A stretch of DNA of 64,000 nucleotides. Origin: Casuarius casuarius (taxonomy: Eukaryota; Chordata; Aves; Casuariiformes; Casuariidae). Below are positions 24,240-36,135 of the stretch, in pieces (position 1 is the first letter of the stretch; every line of letters starts with the position of its first letter). Made by a program: the position numbers and the translations under genes. Where the stretch lies: NCBI GenBank assembly GCA_003342895.1, contig PTFA01000195.1:248001-312000 (forward strand). The letters are read 5' to 3'. The notes beneath the pieces were generated by a model. It ran no database searches. It had not been told where the DNA came from and saw only the letters and a list, made by a program, of their open reading frames with translations.

Positions 24240-24480
24240 TCTTTACCTTGCCAAGTGTTTCAATATTTTATGTTGTAATGTGATGACCAGAACTGATCAC
24301 TGTAATCTAACTGTGGATCTGACTAATGCATTGTATAATCAAAGATTTCCCTCTGACTTAAATTCATTTGCATTTTCTTGCTCTTCATATTGTAGAATGG
24401 CACCCCTAAGATTTAGTGTGGTTAAAGATCAAATTTCATCACAGGTTTCTATTTTGAAAGGCTATTGAATTTCCTTTCAG
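24240..24480 (-). repeat. Old LINE-derived dispersed repeat, antisense fragment
   Basis: 'gatgaccagaactgatcact', 'aatctaactgtggatctgac' and 'taatgcattgtataatcaaa' follow the common sauropsid antisense repeat order 'accagaactg.acac.gta', 'ttcca..tgtgg..t.acca' and '.tgc..tatacagagg'. The continuation about catttgcattttcttgctct also fits. The copy is diverged and may belong to CR1 or to the signature-repeat family. Confidence 0.45.
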
Positions 24481-24517
24481 CTTTGAAAGTCTGCATCAAA
24501 TGTTTAGGCATGTTTGC

Positions 24518-24562
24518 CTTCTCTCTCTCTCTCCTTCTCTTTCTCTCATAGATTTTCTCTCT
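24518..24562. repeat. CT-rich microsatellite
   Basis: Imperfect (CT)n with TTCTCT interruptions. The short plus-strand open frame 24514-24714, rich in Ser, Leu and Phe, is its translation. Confidence 0.85.
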
Positions 24563-27174
24563 CTTCCCCTGCTCATATCTCATCTGTCCATTCATTTAAA
24601 TTTGCCTATTTATGTCTAATAATACAGGGAGAAAACCTGAGCATGTGTTCTTTCTCTCCTTCTCTTCCCCTATTTTTTAAAAAATCTCTTTCAGTGTTTT
24701 ATTTTGATTGGTAACAGCAAAGGTTAATTCCAGCTAATAGTAAAAAGGAACAAAAAGGCTGTGACCTATCCTACCTCCCTTCTCTCCAAATGATATATGA
24801 GGACTTCAGACAAGGCAGTGTCCAGAGCAAGTCTGGACGGTACTCTTCATATTGGCATTGCTCTGTGGATTAGCAAAGTATTCTGTTCCTAAAACTGGTG
24901 CACATTTTTCATATCCAAATATATTTCCCAGACAGACACTCCTTTTGAAAATCTGAAGATGATTTTTTTTCACCCTTTCTTTAAACCATTTCCTTCTCAT
25001 ATCTAAGTGAGTTTAACATTGTTTTGAAATTTGTTAAACCAAATCTAGTTCCAAATGGTACTTAGGCTTCTTTTTTATTTTTTTCCACACTGTGTACTTT
25101 ATCTGAACAACATGTTGGAAACGCGCTCTAATCAGCAGCTACTTCCTCTGAAAGAAAAGAGAAACAACGGATGCAGCGTTGGCCTCATTGCACCTAATGG
25201 GAAGAGTAGGGTAGCAAATGGCTTCGCCAACATTTTCGAGCTAGTATTCCAAAATCTTTCCCATGCTATGTTGTGACAAAAATGCAACTCATGAAACTTC
25301 TTATGAATTATTCAACACTTTTAGACTCTATCAAAATATTTAACTGGAGCATTTGGAAATGTTTACTTTCTGCATCAACCTTCTCCTTGAGGTTGCTCCT
25401 CTTCTTATTAGTTTGAACTTTAAATAAGCACCTCGAACCACAAGAAAAATCTCTCTCTTGCCACTTAGAAATCATGGAAGTGTTACATTCTGGCAGTTCT
25501 TAAGTTTTTGAAATAAGTAATACAGCTCTGTTACTTCAAGTGAGGTAACTTGCAGATAACTTGGGAGAAGAAAACTCTAAAGGGAATCTGCCTGTGAGCT
25601 GGGAACCGACAGGACTCTTCCTATGGTATGTGCTTTTGAAATTTTATCATTGTGCAACAGATGGAAGGTTGAATCTTTTCCATGACTACTTTGGCAGGAG
25701 ACATGAATTTCCATGGATGAATTTCAGAGTATTGACAAAAATTGCAGGTCCGAATTGTCAACAGGCTTGAATTATAGGTCTTAGCTCTTGATTTGAGTGG
25801 AACAGCTAAGAGCACGTAAGGTTGAACACAAGCATAAGCGCCTACAGTAGGACCTCAGCCACATAACTTAGTAGAAGTTATTTATCTAAATCCTCAAGGG
25901 AAATTTGAAAATACTAACCACGTATACTAAATCAACAATACTTTACAGTCTCCAGAGTTAACATCAACACCACATTTTCACTTAGGGATTGTAAGGGCTA
26001 ATATATAAACATACAAGAAATTAACTCCAAACATTTATAACATTTAATTGAGAATCATAACCTTTCTATAGTTTGTTTTTACCCACCTTACTGAGTTTTA
26101 TAGCAAAGATATAATTTTCTATTTAATGCTCTAAAGTAGTGCAAAAAAAGCCAAATGAAATGTTTTCATCCTCTGCTACATTCTGTAGGACCTTTTCCTT
26201 CTGAAGTGGCAATTTCTGTGATTCTCTGCACTAACCTAGTGGACTTAATAGCTCAGCTCCAACAAAATGACCAAGAACCCTGATATTTCACTACTTAGTC
26301 ACAATGGCACCTTAGGTTAAACAATCATTGGCTCAGTTGTGAAAAATGAGATAAATTAAAATTATTTTCTTTGCAAGGACCAAAGGCTTGGCAAGTAATA
26401 TATTGAAGAAATTTCCTGGACATAATGGGTTACATTAATTTTCAACTGCAAAACAATTCCTTCAGCATTATTTTTCAAGCAAGGAAAAAAAACCTTGCTA
26501 TTTGTGCTATTTATTCCTTACTGAAAAGAGAAAACACATTTCAAAGAAGGGATTAAGAAAGGCATATCAGGAAATATTACATAAAACTGATTGTAAAGAA
26601 TTCCAGCTAATTGGTTACCCATTTGCCTGTATCCAAATGTGGTCAGCTTTAGCTGTGACAGCATATAAAGAAATACATCTATTTCTTTGTTGCCATGTCA
26701 GAATAGTTTGCTTGTTTGTTTTAAACAAACTTTTCTGGAAACTCATCTGTATTCTTCATTAAACTTTTTTCTCCTATTGATATGTCCTCAAACCATTCGA
26801 ACAGACTGAAGAAAGTGCCCTCTTTGCTCAAGGGTGCAGCTCTGAACCTCTTCCCACACAACTGATAACAAATGCTGTTGTTCTCTGACCGGGCATGGCC
26901 TCCTGCTACTCTATTTAAAATAAATGTAGTGATTACAGACCAGTTTCAATAACTAGGGGCTTTATTCATTCTTCATGTAAATTGGCATTGCTCTGTTGTA
27001 GTTAATGGAGCAATGATGACTTTGATCAGCAGAGAATTCAGCCATCAGGGAGCCCATCACTCAAGTTATCCCTGAAATGGCTATTAATTGAGACCTCTGG
27101 GCAGTCACAGCAGAGAGGCCAAGGTGTGAATGAGCAAAAGGTCTGATCTCTGAACCCTTCAAGTAGTGAGCAGA
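24563..27174. other. Unassigned non-coding DNA
   Basis: No gene or named repeat. The part at about 25090-25480 is complex and not repeat-like and could be tested for conservation. Open frames at 24806-25000, 25055-25276, 25561-25770 and 26502-26762 carry no recognisable domain. Confidence 0.5.
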
Positions 27175-27560
27175 AGAATGAACACAGGAGAAGCCAGAGT
27201 GGGTCACACCACAGTTTATCTAGCCCTGTTTCCAGTGCTGACCAGTTGCAGAAGCCTGGAGAAGCAAATGAGTGGGACAAACATTTTTTCCTGGCATGTT
27301 CTTCCAGACACCAGTGGTTTGTGTGCACAGGAGCTTTCTGAGTCATTAAGTAGCCTCTTCGTGGTACAAGGCTCATTGGATTTTTCTTCCTTCAATTTTT
27401 TCATTTTTATTTTGAACTTATGTATGCTTTAACTACATCCCGCAGCACTGAATTCCACAGTTTAATTTTGTTTTGTAAAAAAATATCATCCAGAGACAGA
27501 TGTATGGAGTCTGTCATAGCTACTATTTCAATTCTTCTGTGGATGAACTGAAAGTTAAGC
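27175..27560 (+). repeat. Sauropsid dispersed repeat with GGTCACACCA...ATCTAGCC signature (copy 2 of 3)
   Basis: The left part reads 'gagtgggtcacaccacagtt', 'tatctagccctgtttcc' and 'cagttgcagaagcctggaga', matching the well-known start of this repeat ('ctgggtcagaccaaaggtcc', 'atctagcccagtatcct', 'cagtggcagaagcctgg'). The right part at 27400-27490 reads 'ttttattttgaacttatgta', 'cccgcagcactgaattccac' and 'agtttaattttgttttgtaa', matching its later part. The middle is shortened and diverged. Two opposed open frames at 27038-27432 lie in it and are not genes. Confidence 0.7.
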
Positions 27561-30500
27561 TCCTAGTAATGCACTTAAAATTAAAAAGCCGACTTTTTTA
27601 AAAAGCAGGTTTATCAATAACCTGGGGAGACCTCAAAAATTCTGAAATCTACCAAACACTGAATTAATCTTTCCAAATGAATCCATCAGCTCTGGTATAT
27701 GCCAACAATTAATAAAGGTTGTTATATGTTTGCACTGACAGAATCAATCATCAACTGTCTTGGCACCTAGTGCTCCAGGAGCTGCATTGAGAGCCCAGCA
27801 ATTATGACATTAAAAAAAAAAAAATTCTAAGACTAACCTGAGAACATGACCATTGACATCAGAAATATCAGATTTGATACCACTGATGGATTACAATTGT
27901 TTTGAGCACAGCATCATGTAACCTTATAGACTAATAGTGAAGATGCTTAAATCTGGGCCAACTGATCTGCGTGAATAACATAAGATGCAATCTGTAGAAA
28001 GGTAGATTTGAGCACACTTAAGGTAACACCATGTCTCAGTAGTTTATACCAGGAAAAGTGTCTGAAAGACCCTGCGTTGCCTTAAATATTTTAGCCTCTT
28101 GTCTCAGCCTCTTCTCCTTTGGATGCCATTAAAACACAAAGAAAATAGTTTTTTTCTTTTATGCAAAAACGCCAACATTGAAAAATTAATCTCCATTCAG
28201 CATGATGGCACAAGTTAAACATTTTCACTGAATTAATAGTCATTGAGTGATTCTGACTGGAACCGTCAAAGTAAAAATCCCCAAATATCTTAAAATTTAA
28301 TAATCCAATAGGAATACACCTCATTTTTTATACAACATTTTGTGTTGTATTTGAAAAACAAATGGCTTTTTTGAAAGACATTTTGAAACAGAAGTATCAG
28401 TGTAAGATGACTTTCATTTCAGTTCTTCAAATCAGAGCATTATTTAAAAAATAAGTAATATTGGTAAAAACATATTTTCATCATGAAATAGCTTCATGCA
28501 ATTTTTTTTTTTACTATATTGATTTCTATTCCTTTTTTGGTATATATATTCTTGTAGGTAAATGTATACATCACTCTACCTTTCTTATTACAATTTTAAT
28601 ATGAATGTATTTATTGAATTTGGACTAAAAAAGTGAGATAAGAGTGCACTGAATGTTGTTCATTTGTTTTGACTTACTTATGGAAAACTGTTGGGGGCTG
28701 CCATGGGATCTCTCACAGCAGACAGTACTGCATGGAAAAATTCCCTTCACTGCTTCAAATACAGTTCAATCTTTGCTAACTTCTGCTCTGGTTTTCTCCC
28801 CTCATATTGTTCTATTGACTTTGTGTTTATTTCCTAAGTTACATGCATGATTCAGTAACTAGGACAAGCTCTTTTGGTTAGGACTGTTGTTTCCATTCTG
28901 AGCTTTGCCACAGATTTTTTAGACATGTCGTTTGGGTCTAGAAACATCCAATCTACTGCAAACAGAGGTTTCTAACTTCCACTGTAATTAATTCCCTCCT
29001 TTAGCTTATGGAGAAACATGTACTTCCAGAGGGTGATTCACTCCAGCTCTGATCTAAATAACTGCCGGAAGATACATATCCCTATTCTGTATTGAAGGTG
29101 GAGCTCAGGGTGATTAGACTTTTATGTTAGGCCTCTCAACGAAATGCATAAAGTTAGATAGAATAAATCCAGGCCACAGTTTCTTGGAGCCTCTTGGAAC
29201 TGCTGTGGATATGAATATCTTAAACAGTAGACTAATGCAAGCGATATAATGACTTTAGATGATAGCTAAACATCATCTGAATAAGTTAATTGATGTCTGT
29301 GACAAAATAAGATCTTTATTTTCATTGAAGTGTTTGACATGCAAGACAACACTGCCGTACCTAAGTTATTGTGAATTCAGATATGATTAAACTTCCGTGT
29401 GCATTTTGATCCCGGACAGTGCACTGGAAGCCAATAGATTAGAATCTGTGCAATTACAATTTGGTACAGCCAAGGTGTGCCATGATGGATGTTACAAGAG
29501 AATATTCCCTGACAGGTTCAACAATGAGCCATGCTTAAGGTAGTTTAGTGTAAGAGTTTCAGATATGGGAAGGTGTCTGGGCAGATTCTTGGAGGCAAAT
29601 CACAGCAGAAAAAAGGAAGCGTGAACAGGATTTAAATATAATATAAAATTCTCAAAAGCCTCAAAATTATGCATACTCTGCCAAACAGGAATGTTTGGTT
29701 TACAGTGTGTTATCAAATTCAGTGGAATTTACCTAAAAAGGACAAAATTTGAAAGGCCCAGAATCTAAGCTTTTTAAGACTCCATGAACATAATAATAGA
29801 AAGAATTATTTCAACATTTTAGATTCACCCCAAGCAAATGAACAAATGCTTAGCCTTGAATAAGAGTTTCCTGTTCAAATTCTTTTCACTAGAGTAAGAG
29901 TCATCGCAACAGCTCAAACCAATGGAGAGCTAAATATATACTAGAAACCAAACCAGATATTTGCTTCAGGAATGTCAAAATGTAACTTTTTCATGTAACG
30001 CATGTAGATAGCTTCATAGTGGTTTTTTTCTCCAGAAATTGTCATTCAGATCTTTTGTGTTTTTTTTTTTTTAACTCCTGATTTGGAAAGTAAGTATTAA
30101 AATACATTTTGGTATGTTTTAGTTAAAGCAAATACTTACAATAACAAAACACTTGGACAGATTCTCAGCTGATTTACAATCATAACTGCAGAACTTACTA
30201 AGAGAAAAGCCTTATTTTCAACAAGCTACTATCATGCCTGGTCCAAGATGCACAAGAAGTACCCGACTGCATTGTAATCTCCTATAAGGCTGATATTCAG
30301 GCTACACCAACCTTCTGCTGAAGTGAAGTTATTCGATCTACTATAGCTGAATTAATGTCTGTACTTCATGCAGTCTACACAAGCAAAGGTAGTCAGTAGA
30401 TCCATGTAATAAATTAGAAGGAATATTTAAAGGGCGATGAGCTAAAAAAAGGCTTGAACAAAGCATTTTAGATTGTTTGGGTCTGTTGTATTACAGTTAA

Positions 30501-30634
30501 AGTATTTCTTGCCATTGTCGATTTTCAAATACATGTTTGTGCTATGCTCCCCTCTCCTCTTTCTGTTTCTCTTTTCACATGTAACTGGTGAAATCATCAA
30601 TGGTTTTTAGTTTTGTATCCAACTCGAAAGCTCC
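27561..30634. other. Unassigned non-coding DNA
   Basis: No gene or named repeat. Short homopolymers occur (A run about 27811-27824, T runs about 28502-28512 and 30057-30072). Open frames at 28091-28324 and 28653-28850 are short and unrecognisable. Confidence 0.5.
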
Positions 30635-30730
30635 TCAGAGAGGCAGTGTTATATGGAGTTTGGGGCTGACATCCCCAGCTTCGAGATCTCTAATCTCAGC
30701 TAAGAGGGCTTTGATCTTAAACTCACTGAT
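30635..30730 (+). repeat. Possible MIR-like relic
   Basis: 'gaggcagtgttatatggagt', 'ggggctgacatccccagctt' and 'cgagatctctaatctcagct' follow the start of a MIR-type unit ('ggcagtgtggtctagtggtt', 'gactgggagtcaggagacct', 'ggttctaatcccagct'), with many changes. Confidence 0.35.
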
Positions 30731-31249
30731 GTAAAATTAACCAACCTGAATGTGCTTTGGTCGAGTTGAACAGTTTCTTTGAGGTTTGGGATTTTCAAAG
30801 AATTTTAAGGTCGCTTCACACTCAGCTACCACTGACATACAAGTTTCTATGTGTGAGTAAATGTGGACTTTCAGTACTTTGTTCCCTTAAGCTTTTTTGA
30901 AAGTCCTGGCCTAGGCCTCCCTTTCTCCAGGTATTAACATGGCATTGGGTACCACTAACACTTCTCTGACTTACAGGACTGCAAATGGAGATTAAAAAGT
31001 CACTAATGGCAAAGGGTTTAAAATTCATGCTGAATTGTACAAGTGCCTATTAGCAGCAGAAACTTCACAAGTCAAATGACTGTGGATCCAAATTTCAGTC
31101 TCTTTCCAGTGGGAATGACAGCTGTGACCACTGGACTTGTGCTGAAAATCTGTGTTCCTTCTTTCAAAGGCAGCATGACCCAGGCACTGACCCTACAGTG
31201 CATTACTGGCAGATATTTATCTCTGAAGTCCTAAAGATGCGTCACTTCC
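30731..31249. other. Unassigned non-coding DNA
   Basis: Nothing recognised. The short open frames 30822-31028 (-) and 31043-31234 (+) have no recognisable content. Confidence 0.5.
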
Positions 31250-31850
31250 ATATTTTCATGCTGACATAATTTTGACATTTGCTTTATTGGGTCTGACCTT
31301 GCACGAGCCCTCATTTTATTACTCCAGACCAACTTGCACAGAGATCCTAATTTACAGTGGAGTCTGTCAGCCTCTTTTGGAACAGTTTTCATAAGCGCAG
31401 ACAGCCGTTTGGATTTACAGAGCTAAGTGGCTTGATGAAATACAAGGATCCACGCCACGCAAGCTAAGAAGAGCGATTCCTCATCCACGAGCCCAGCCCG
31501 CCTTTTGTAAGACCCAAAATAAGTAGTAGGAGCTGTGGCTCCAGCATGAGTTAACATCTGTGAAAGGATATGGAGTAAAAGCATGGCCCCTTATGTCACT
31601 GCCACAGCTGGGCTTCCTGCAGCTTAATTTGCCCTCTCAGCATGTTGCACTGATTATAAATACAATGCTGCTCTTGTTGCCAGAGGCCATGACATATCGC
31701 TTGGCACTCTCCAACCCTCAGAACAAATTTTTCCCTTTCCCTGTTCACCTCAGTCAATCACGGCTTCAGGAAGCAGCCCTCTGCCACCCAGCATAGGACT
31801 GCATGTCATTTATAATTTTACTCGCTTCAAAAAGCTAATGCTTAAGTTAA
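31250..31850. promoter_or_regulatory. Candidate regulatory block, GC-balanced and non-repetitive
   Basis: The region stands out from its AT-rich surroundings by a more balanced composition and dense non-repetitive words, including several CpG-containing words rare elsewhere in the window ('cacgagcc', 'ccacgccacgc', 'agcgcagac'). A caudal/homeodomain-like 'tgattataaa' lies at 31651-31660. This is the texture of many vertebrate conserved non-coding elements. The 78-codon frame at 31560-31796 has no domain. Function is an inference that needs alignment. Confidence 0.25.
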
Positions 31851-34764
31851 TAAAGTGGAAAGATAGCAAGTACAGTGTCCCAACTAAGAAGAGGCAGATT
31901 GAAGTTGTTATTATTATTATTTGGATTGTGGGGCACGGTAGGGGTGAGAAAAAGGGAGACATAAAAATAAAGAGCTAATAGCCCCTCTGGTGTCAAAAAG
32001 AAAGAGACAAGAAAGCAGCTCTTCAGCAAGTTATAAAATATTAATAGCTCTCATTGGAAAAAAGCTGCTTTTTTCTTTTATTCATTTAAAAAAAATATGT
32101 ATTTCTAGGCATAAGGTTTATTCATGTGAAAGCTTTCTGCCTCAGAGGCTAGAGGTTTTAATCACAGGAGAATTCAGAGATTCTCCTACACTTATTGTAA
32201 TTTACCTAACAGAGATGAAACGATTGCATAAAGTTCAAAAAGATTACAAACTTTTCTAATTTCTGTCTGATCAAACTGTGAAACTTACTTACAGCTTGTG
32301 TGTACATTTGTAGGGACTGAGTTTTAGTAGATCTGCCTAAATATCCTTACTTCACCAATTAGGTTAACAGAGATAACATGCTGTAATTCAGTCACTGACA
32401 ATACTTGAAATTCAGATGTTTGGAGACAAAGGGAATTGCTTAAAGTTGTACAAGGAGAGAAGTCTCTTCCAAAACTAATTGATTTATGTAGCACTGGATC
32501 AGGTCCATAATGAATTGAAAATTAGCAAAAATGTTAATCACGTTTGTCTATCACGTAGACAAACACCTTACTGAAACAGTAAACTCTACTAGTATCTGAG
32601 ATAGGACCTCTAACACAGCAGTAGAAATTGCAAATAGTATTTATAAGCAAACAAAAGACAATTTCTGGGAGTCAACTCTTGGAAATAATTTCTCATTTTG
32701 CCTGTTAACCAAAGAAACAAAAGAACTTACTCTCCTCGCCCTTTTTTTCGGAAAATCTATTTATATACATGGTTTAATACACAGCTGGCATAAAATGCCT
32801 AAATGACAATGGACTGTAAATGTTTGCTTAGAGTGGACATGTATTTGAATGGTTTTAACATCAAGACCTGTAAGTGCACTGCTGAACTGACAAATCAGAT
32901 CATGTCAATATATCATCTATTTGCTGATACATACTCAGCAAAAATATGAAGAAAACAGTGTTCTTGGTAACTTACTGAAAGAGCAGAAAGCAAATTATCC
33001 AAATTTGTCCACAGTGAATCTCTGTATTCACATATATTTTTGACTAATGAATAAAAGATATGTGAACATATGCTTCGAAAATAGCAAGGGCCATGCATTG
33101 AGTTCATAAATGTTGTATGAAAGGTTGCTTCAACAGTACTAACAGATTTAAAAATTAATTTTATCTTTATATGCAACATGTAGTAACAAGTTACTATTTG
33201 TACTGCACACCTACTTACAAAAATGGCATTTATATGACTGAATTGTGCAGAATGGCCAGAGCATAAGTCAGAAGAAAACACATAGATTCAAAAGATAACT
33301 TTCTGATGAAAAATAAATTAATGGAAGTTCCTCATTCAAGACTCACAGAATATTAGGACCTGTAATTTGGTACAGAGTATTTGGGAGAGAAGGATGATTG
33401 ATATTGAAGCCAAATGTCCCTAGAGCTTCACTCCGTTGATGCACTCCTACTACAGAAACATCAAGGCAACCAATAACCTGTTCCTCTACAGATCTTTGGT
33501 GTGAATGAACCAGAGTAACTGAGCAGACTTCAGTACACCCATGCCACTGCTTGAGTACCCATCACTGTGATTTTTAGTGTCACACAACTTGGACAATTAT
33601 AGTGTATCCACATATAAATGCTGCAGAGGTTGCTAATGGCAGAAAGTCTTTTGGTTTCAGCATGTTCCTATCTGCACATTTCAGACTTAGTTAACTGACT
33701 GTCTTTGGATTTTTTCTTCTTATTTTTTGTAACACATGTCAAAATTTAGTAATAGGTCCACATTCCTCAGTAGATATTTTAATAGTGAAATATGCTCTTT
33801 TCATCAGAGAACATCTTTTCCCTGAAGCTGAAAGTTCCTCTTCCCTCCTGACTACAGAGTGTCTCAGTTTTACTAAGTTTTGTCAGGAAGTAATCTCTAC
33901 AGAAACTTCCACAGAGGAAGGGAGTTTGGCACAGCTTGTAGCCCTAGCTTTCCCGGTTTGGAGTAAAGATATGAATCTGTACCTCTCACCTGACAGATGA
34001 GAACTCCAGCTGCCATATCAGAATCACCAAAGACTTAATTACTTATATGCAAGTGAACAGCTTCAACAGGAGAGACAGCAGCAGCTTGTGCTAGTGACAA
34101 GTGTTGGCAAGAGAATATGGTCTTGAAGCTCAGTGTCTCATTTATATAACTGTCTTTAATACTGGGTTATTGGATAATCCAGGATAACATACTTTTTCTC
34201 ACTTCTGTTTTGTTTTATTGTTATTTTTTTCCAATAACAAATCAATGAGTCTTATTTTTCATCTACAGAGGAATGAAAACAAACTGCAGAACTTGGCATT
34301 TTTTCAAAAACCAGAAATCTCAGTTTCCAAATAGCCATATTAGAGCCTGACTATTCTCTTACTTGGCTGAGAGCTATACTTGAGCAAATCTTCCTGTCAC
34401 GTTAATTGGGCCAGTTCTGTTAATTTTACCTGGGGCTGTCCCAAAGCACATTAAGTTGTGACATCCTTTAAAATCTCTCACTTAGAAAACAAAACTGATT
34501 TTGAATCAGACTTTCACTGACATTTACTTTGCTACCTTTATTTTCTGAAACACTGACTTTTTTTTTTTTAATCTTGTGTACTGTACTTTTTGCACCTCAC
34601 TTAGCTCATTCAATCAAAGTAGACAAGTTAGTTTCACTTTCCGATTTCCAGTGATGAAGGATACAGAAAGCATTTTCATTTTCTCAAACTTATGTAAAAA
34701 ACACTGATCTGTGAATTCTAATTTTAAATTAGTAGTACTGCTTTAGCCTTACCTGAACTTAGAT
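31851..34764. other. Unassigned non-coding DNA with one inverted repeat
   Basis: No gene or named repeat. A short (TTA)n lies at about 31907-31921. The perfect inverted repeat at 32542-32564 is listed separately. The minus-strand open frame at 32913-33281 (122 codons) has no recognisable domain. Confidence 0.5.
32542..32564. repeat. Perfect 9-bp inverted repeat, 5-base loop
   Basis: GTTTGTCTA at 32542-32550 and TAGACAAAC at 32556-32564 are exact reverse complements around the loop tcacg. Each arm contains a forkhead-like core (GTTTG / CAAAC). Confidence 0.9.
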
Positions 34765-35065
34765 CACACAAACAACTATATTGGATCAGACCAAACGACC
34801 ACCTAGCCTTGTATCTCATCTCACACACATCCAACAGTTGAGTCCCAGGAAAGGCTCCAAATATAAATGTATTATGATATTGTGCAGAATATTCCTGTTG
34901 CCTGCAGTAATTTGCAGCACAGAAACTTGCTTCCCTAGAGCTTGTGTCTTTGCATCTAACAGATTTCAATGAATTTCTCTTCCATGACCATATCCAATCA
35001 GTTTCGTAATACATATAAAATTTTAATAACCACCGTTTCCTGAAGCAAGGTTTCACAATATAATT
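34765..35065 (+). repeat. Sauropsid dispersed repeat with GGATCAGACCA...CTAGCC signature (copy 3 of 3)
   Basis: Starts 'tattggatcagaccaaacga', 'ccacctagccttgtatctca' and continues through 'gaatttctcttccatgacca', 'tacatataaaattttaataa' and 'ccaccgtttcctgaagcaag', ending at 'gtttcacaatataattattt'. This is the same order as the common sauropsid repeat ('gggtcagaccaaaggtccat', 'ctagcccagtatcctg', 'gaatttatctaatccc', 'catataaaattttggcatcc', 'aacatcctgtggcaaggagt', 'tccacagtttaattat'). It is the most complete of the three copies. Confidence 0.75.
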
Positions 35066-35654
35066 ATTTAGTGGACTTCAAGATTTTTAGGCATATATGC
35101 TTCAATAAAGGAAAGCAATTGCGTTACATGTTATTAAGAAAGTCATAATTATTGGAGGTGGGATTGATCTAATCTAGTTTTAGTCATCCAAAAGCATCTA
35201 AATTAGCCAAGTTCTGGTTATGAACAAAAGAGGGAGGCAACTGCACAGAACGATTCTTTCTGCACACCCCTCTCTTACCATAGAATGAATCACCTTGTAC
35301 ATATGCCTATTTCTCTCCATTAACTAGGGCTGGAGCCAGGACAACTAATTTAGGTGAGATGCCAGAAATTTTAATCAAATAAATGTAAATGAGGTGAATC
35401 ATTCCCCATATGACTTTAGCCAGGATGAGTCTTCATTTGGTCTCAAAATATCTCAAAATCCAAATATTAAATGAACCATTTTTAGCCCTACATAGTCTAT
35501 ATAAACTATCTAAAGCATGAGTAGTCTCATAGAAATTATCTCAGGAAAACATCACTTCTTTCTGCCAGAGGTGTATACAGTAACCCCATTACTGCCACTG
35601 GAGAAACACTCAATTTAAACCTCAGTCGATGGGCACATTTTACTACTTTAATTC
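35066..35654. other. Unassigned non-coding DNA
   Basis: Nothing recognised; AT-rich, ordinary complexity, no domain-bearing frame. Confidence 0.5.
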
Positions 35655-35945
35655 ATCTTGAAACAAGGAGATACTGGTGTGGCAAAATTAATTTAATTAA
35701 GGATTGTCCTACGTTATTCAAAATTGGTTTGATTATCTTGAATCGGGCAAATCTTAAATTTACTAGCACAGGTTTGGAACAATCTTCTGAGACATATTTT
35801 TGAAAGCCTTTTTGCTGCCTCTTACTCATTTGAAACACTTCTTCGGGTAATCTCATTATACAGGCCAGCATTTGCAATTAATAGATTTGCTAGGATTATC
35901 AAGAGCGTTTTAAAGCTACATAAATGAGGAAAACCAGTAATATGA
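35655..35945. promoter_or_regulatory. Candidate enhancer-like block rich in homeodomain and SOX words
   Basis: Contains 'aaaattaatttaattaagg' at 35685-35703, which packs overlapping TAAT/ATTA cores, then 'gaacaat' (SOX-like) at 35778-35784, and 'gcaattaat' at 35874-35882. The intervening DNA is complex and not related to the repeats seen elsewhere. The minus-strand open frame 35653-35877 (74 codons) spans it and has no recognised domain. AT-rich cores are common by chance in such DNA, so confidence is low. Confidence 0.28.
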
Positions 35946-36069
35946 CAACCAAGTTGCACACACTTAAATATTAGAACTAGCCTGTAGGCTCCTTACTATG
36001 ACAAATCCCTTCACAAACAGTCATGCAAGGAACACATTCTTTAACTGTGCAACCATTCAAGAAACATCT

Positions 36070-36135
36070 GAGGAGGGTATTTAGGATACCTAACTCAGGT
36101 ACTAATTTTGCACCTAAATTTTAGGTGCATAATAA
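36070..36135. repeat. TAGGTGCCTAA-type relic with a perfect 10-bp palindrome
   Basis: 'tttaggatacctaactcagg', 'tactaattttgcacctaaat' and 'tttaggtgcataata' follow the dispersed repeat pattern of alternating GCACCTAA and TTAGGTGC words. TGCACCTAAA at 36109-36118 and TTTAGGTGCA at 36120-36129 are exact reverse complements with one base between. Confidence 0.6.

Noticed and set aside
32913..33281. 122-codon minus-strand frame
   Set aside because: Cysteine- and histidine-containing but with no zinc-finger spacing; composition is as expected for AT-rich chance frames.
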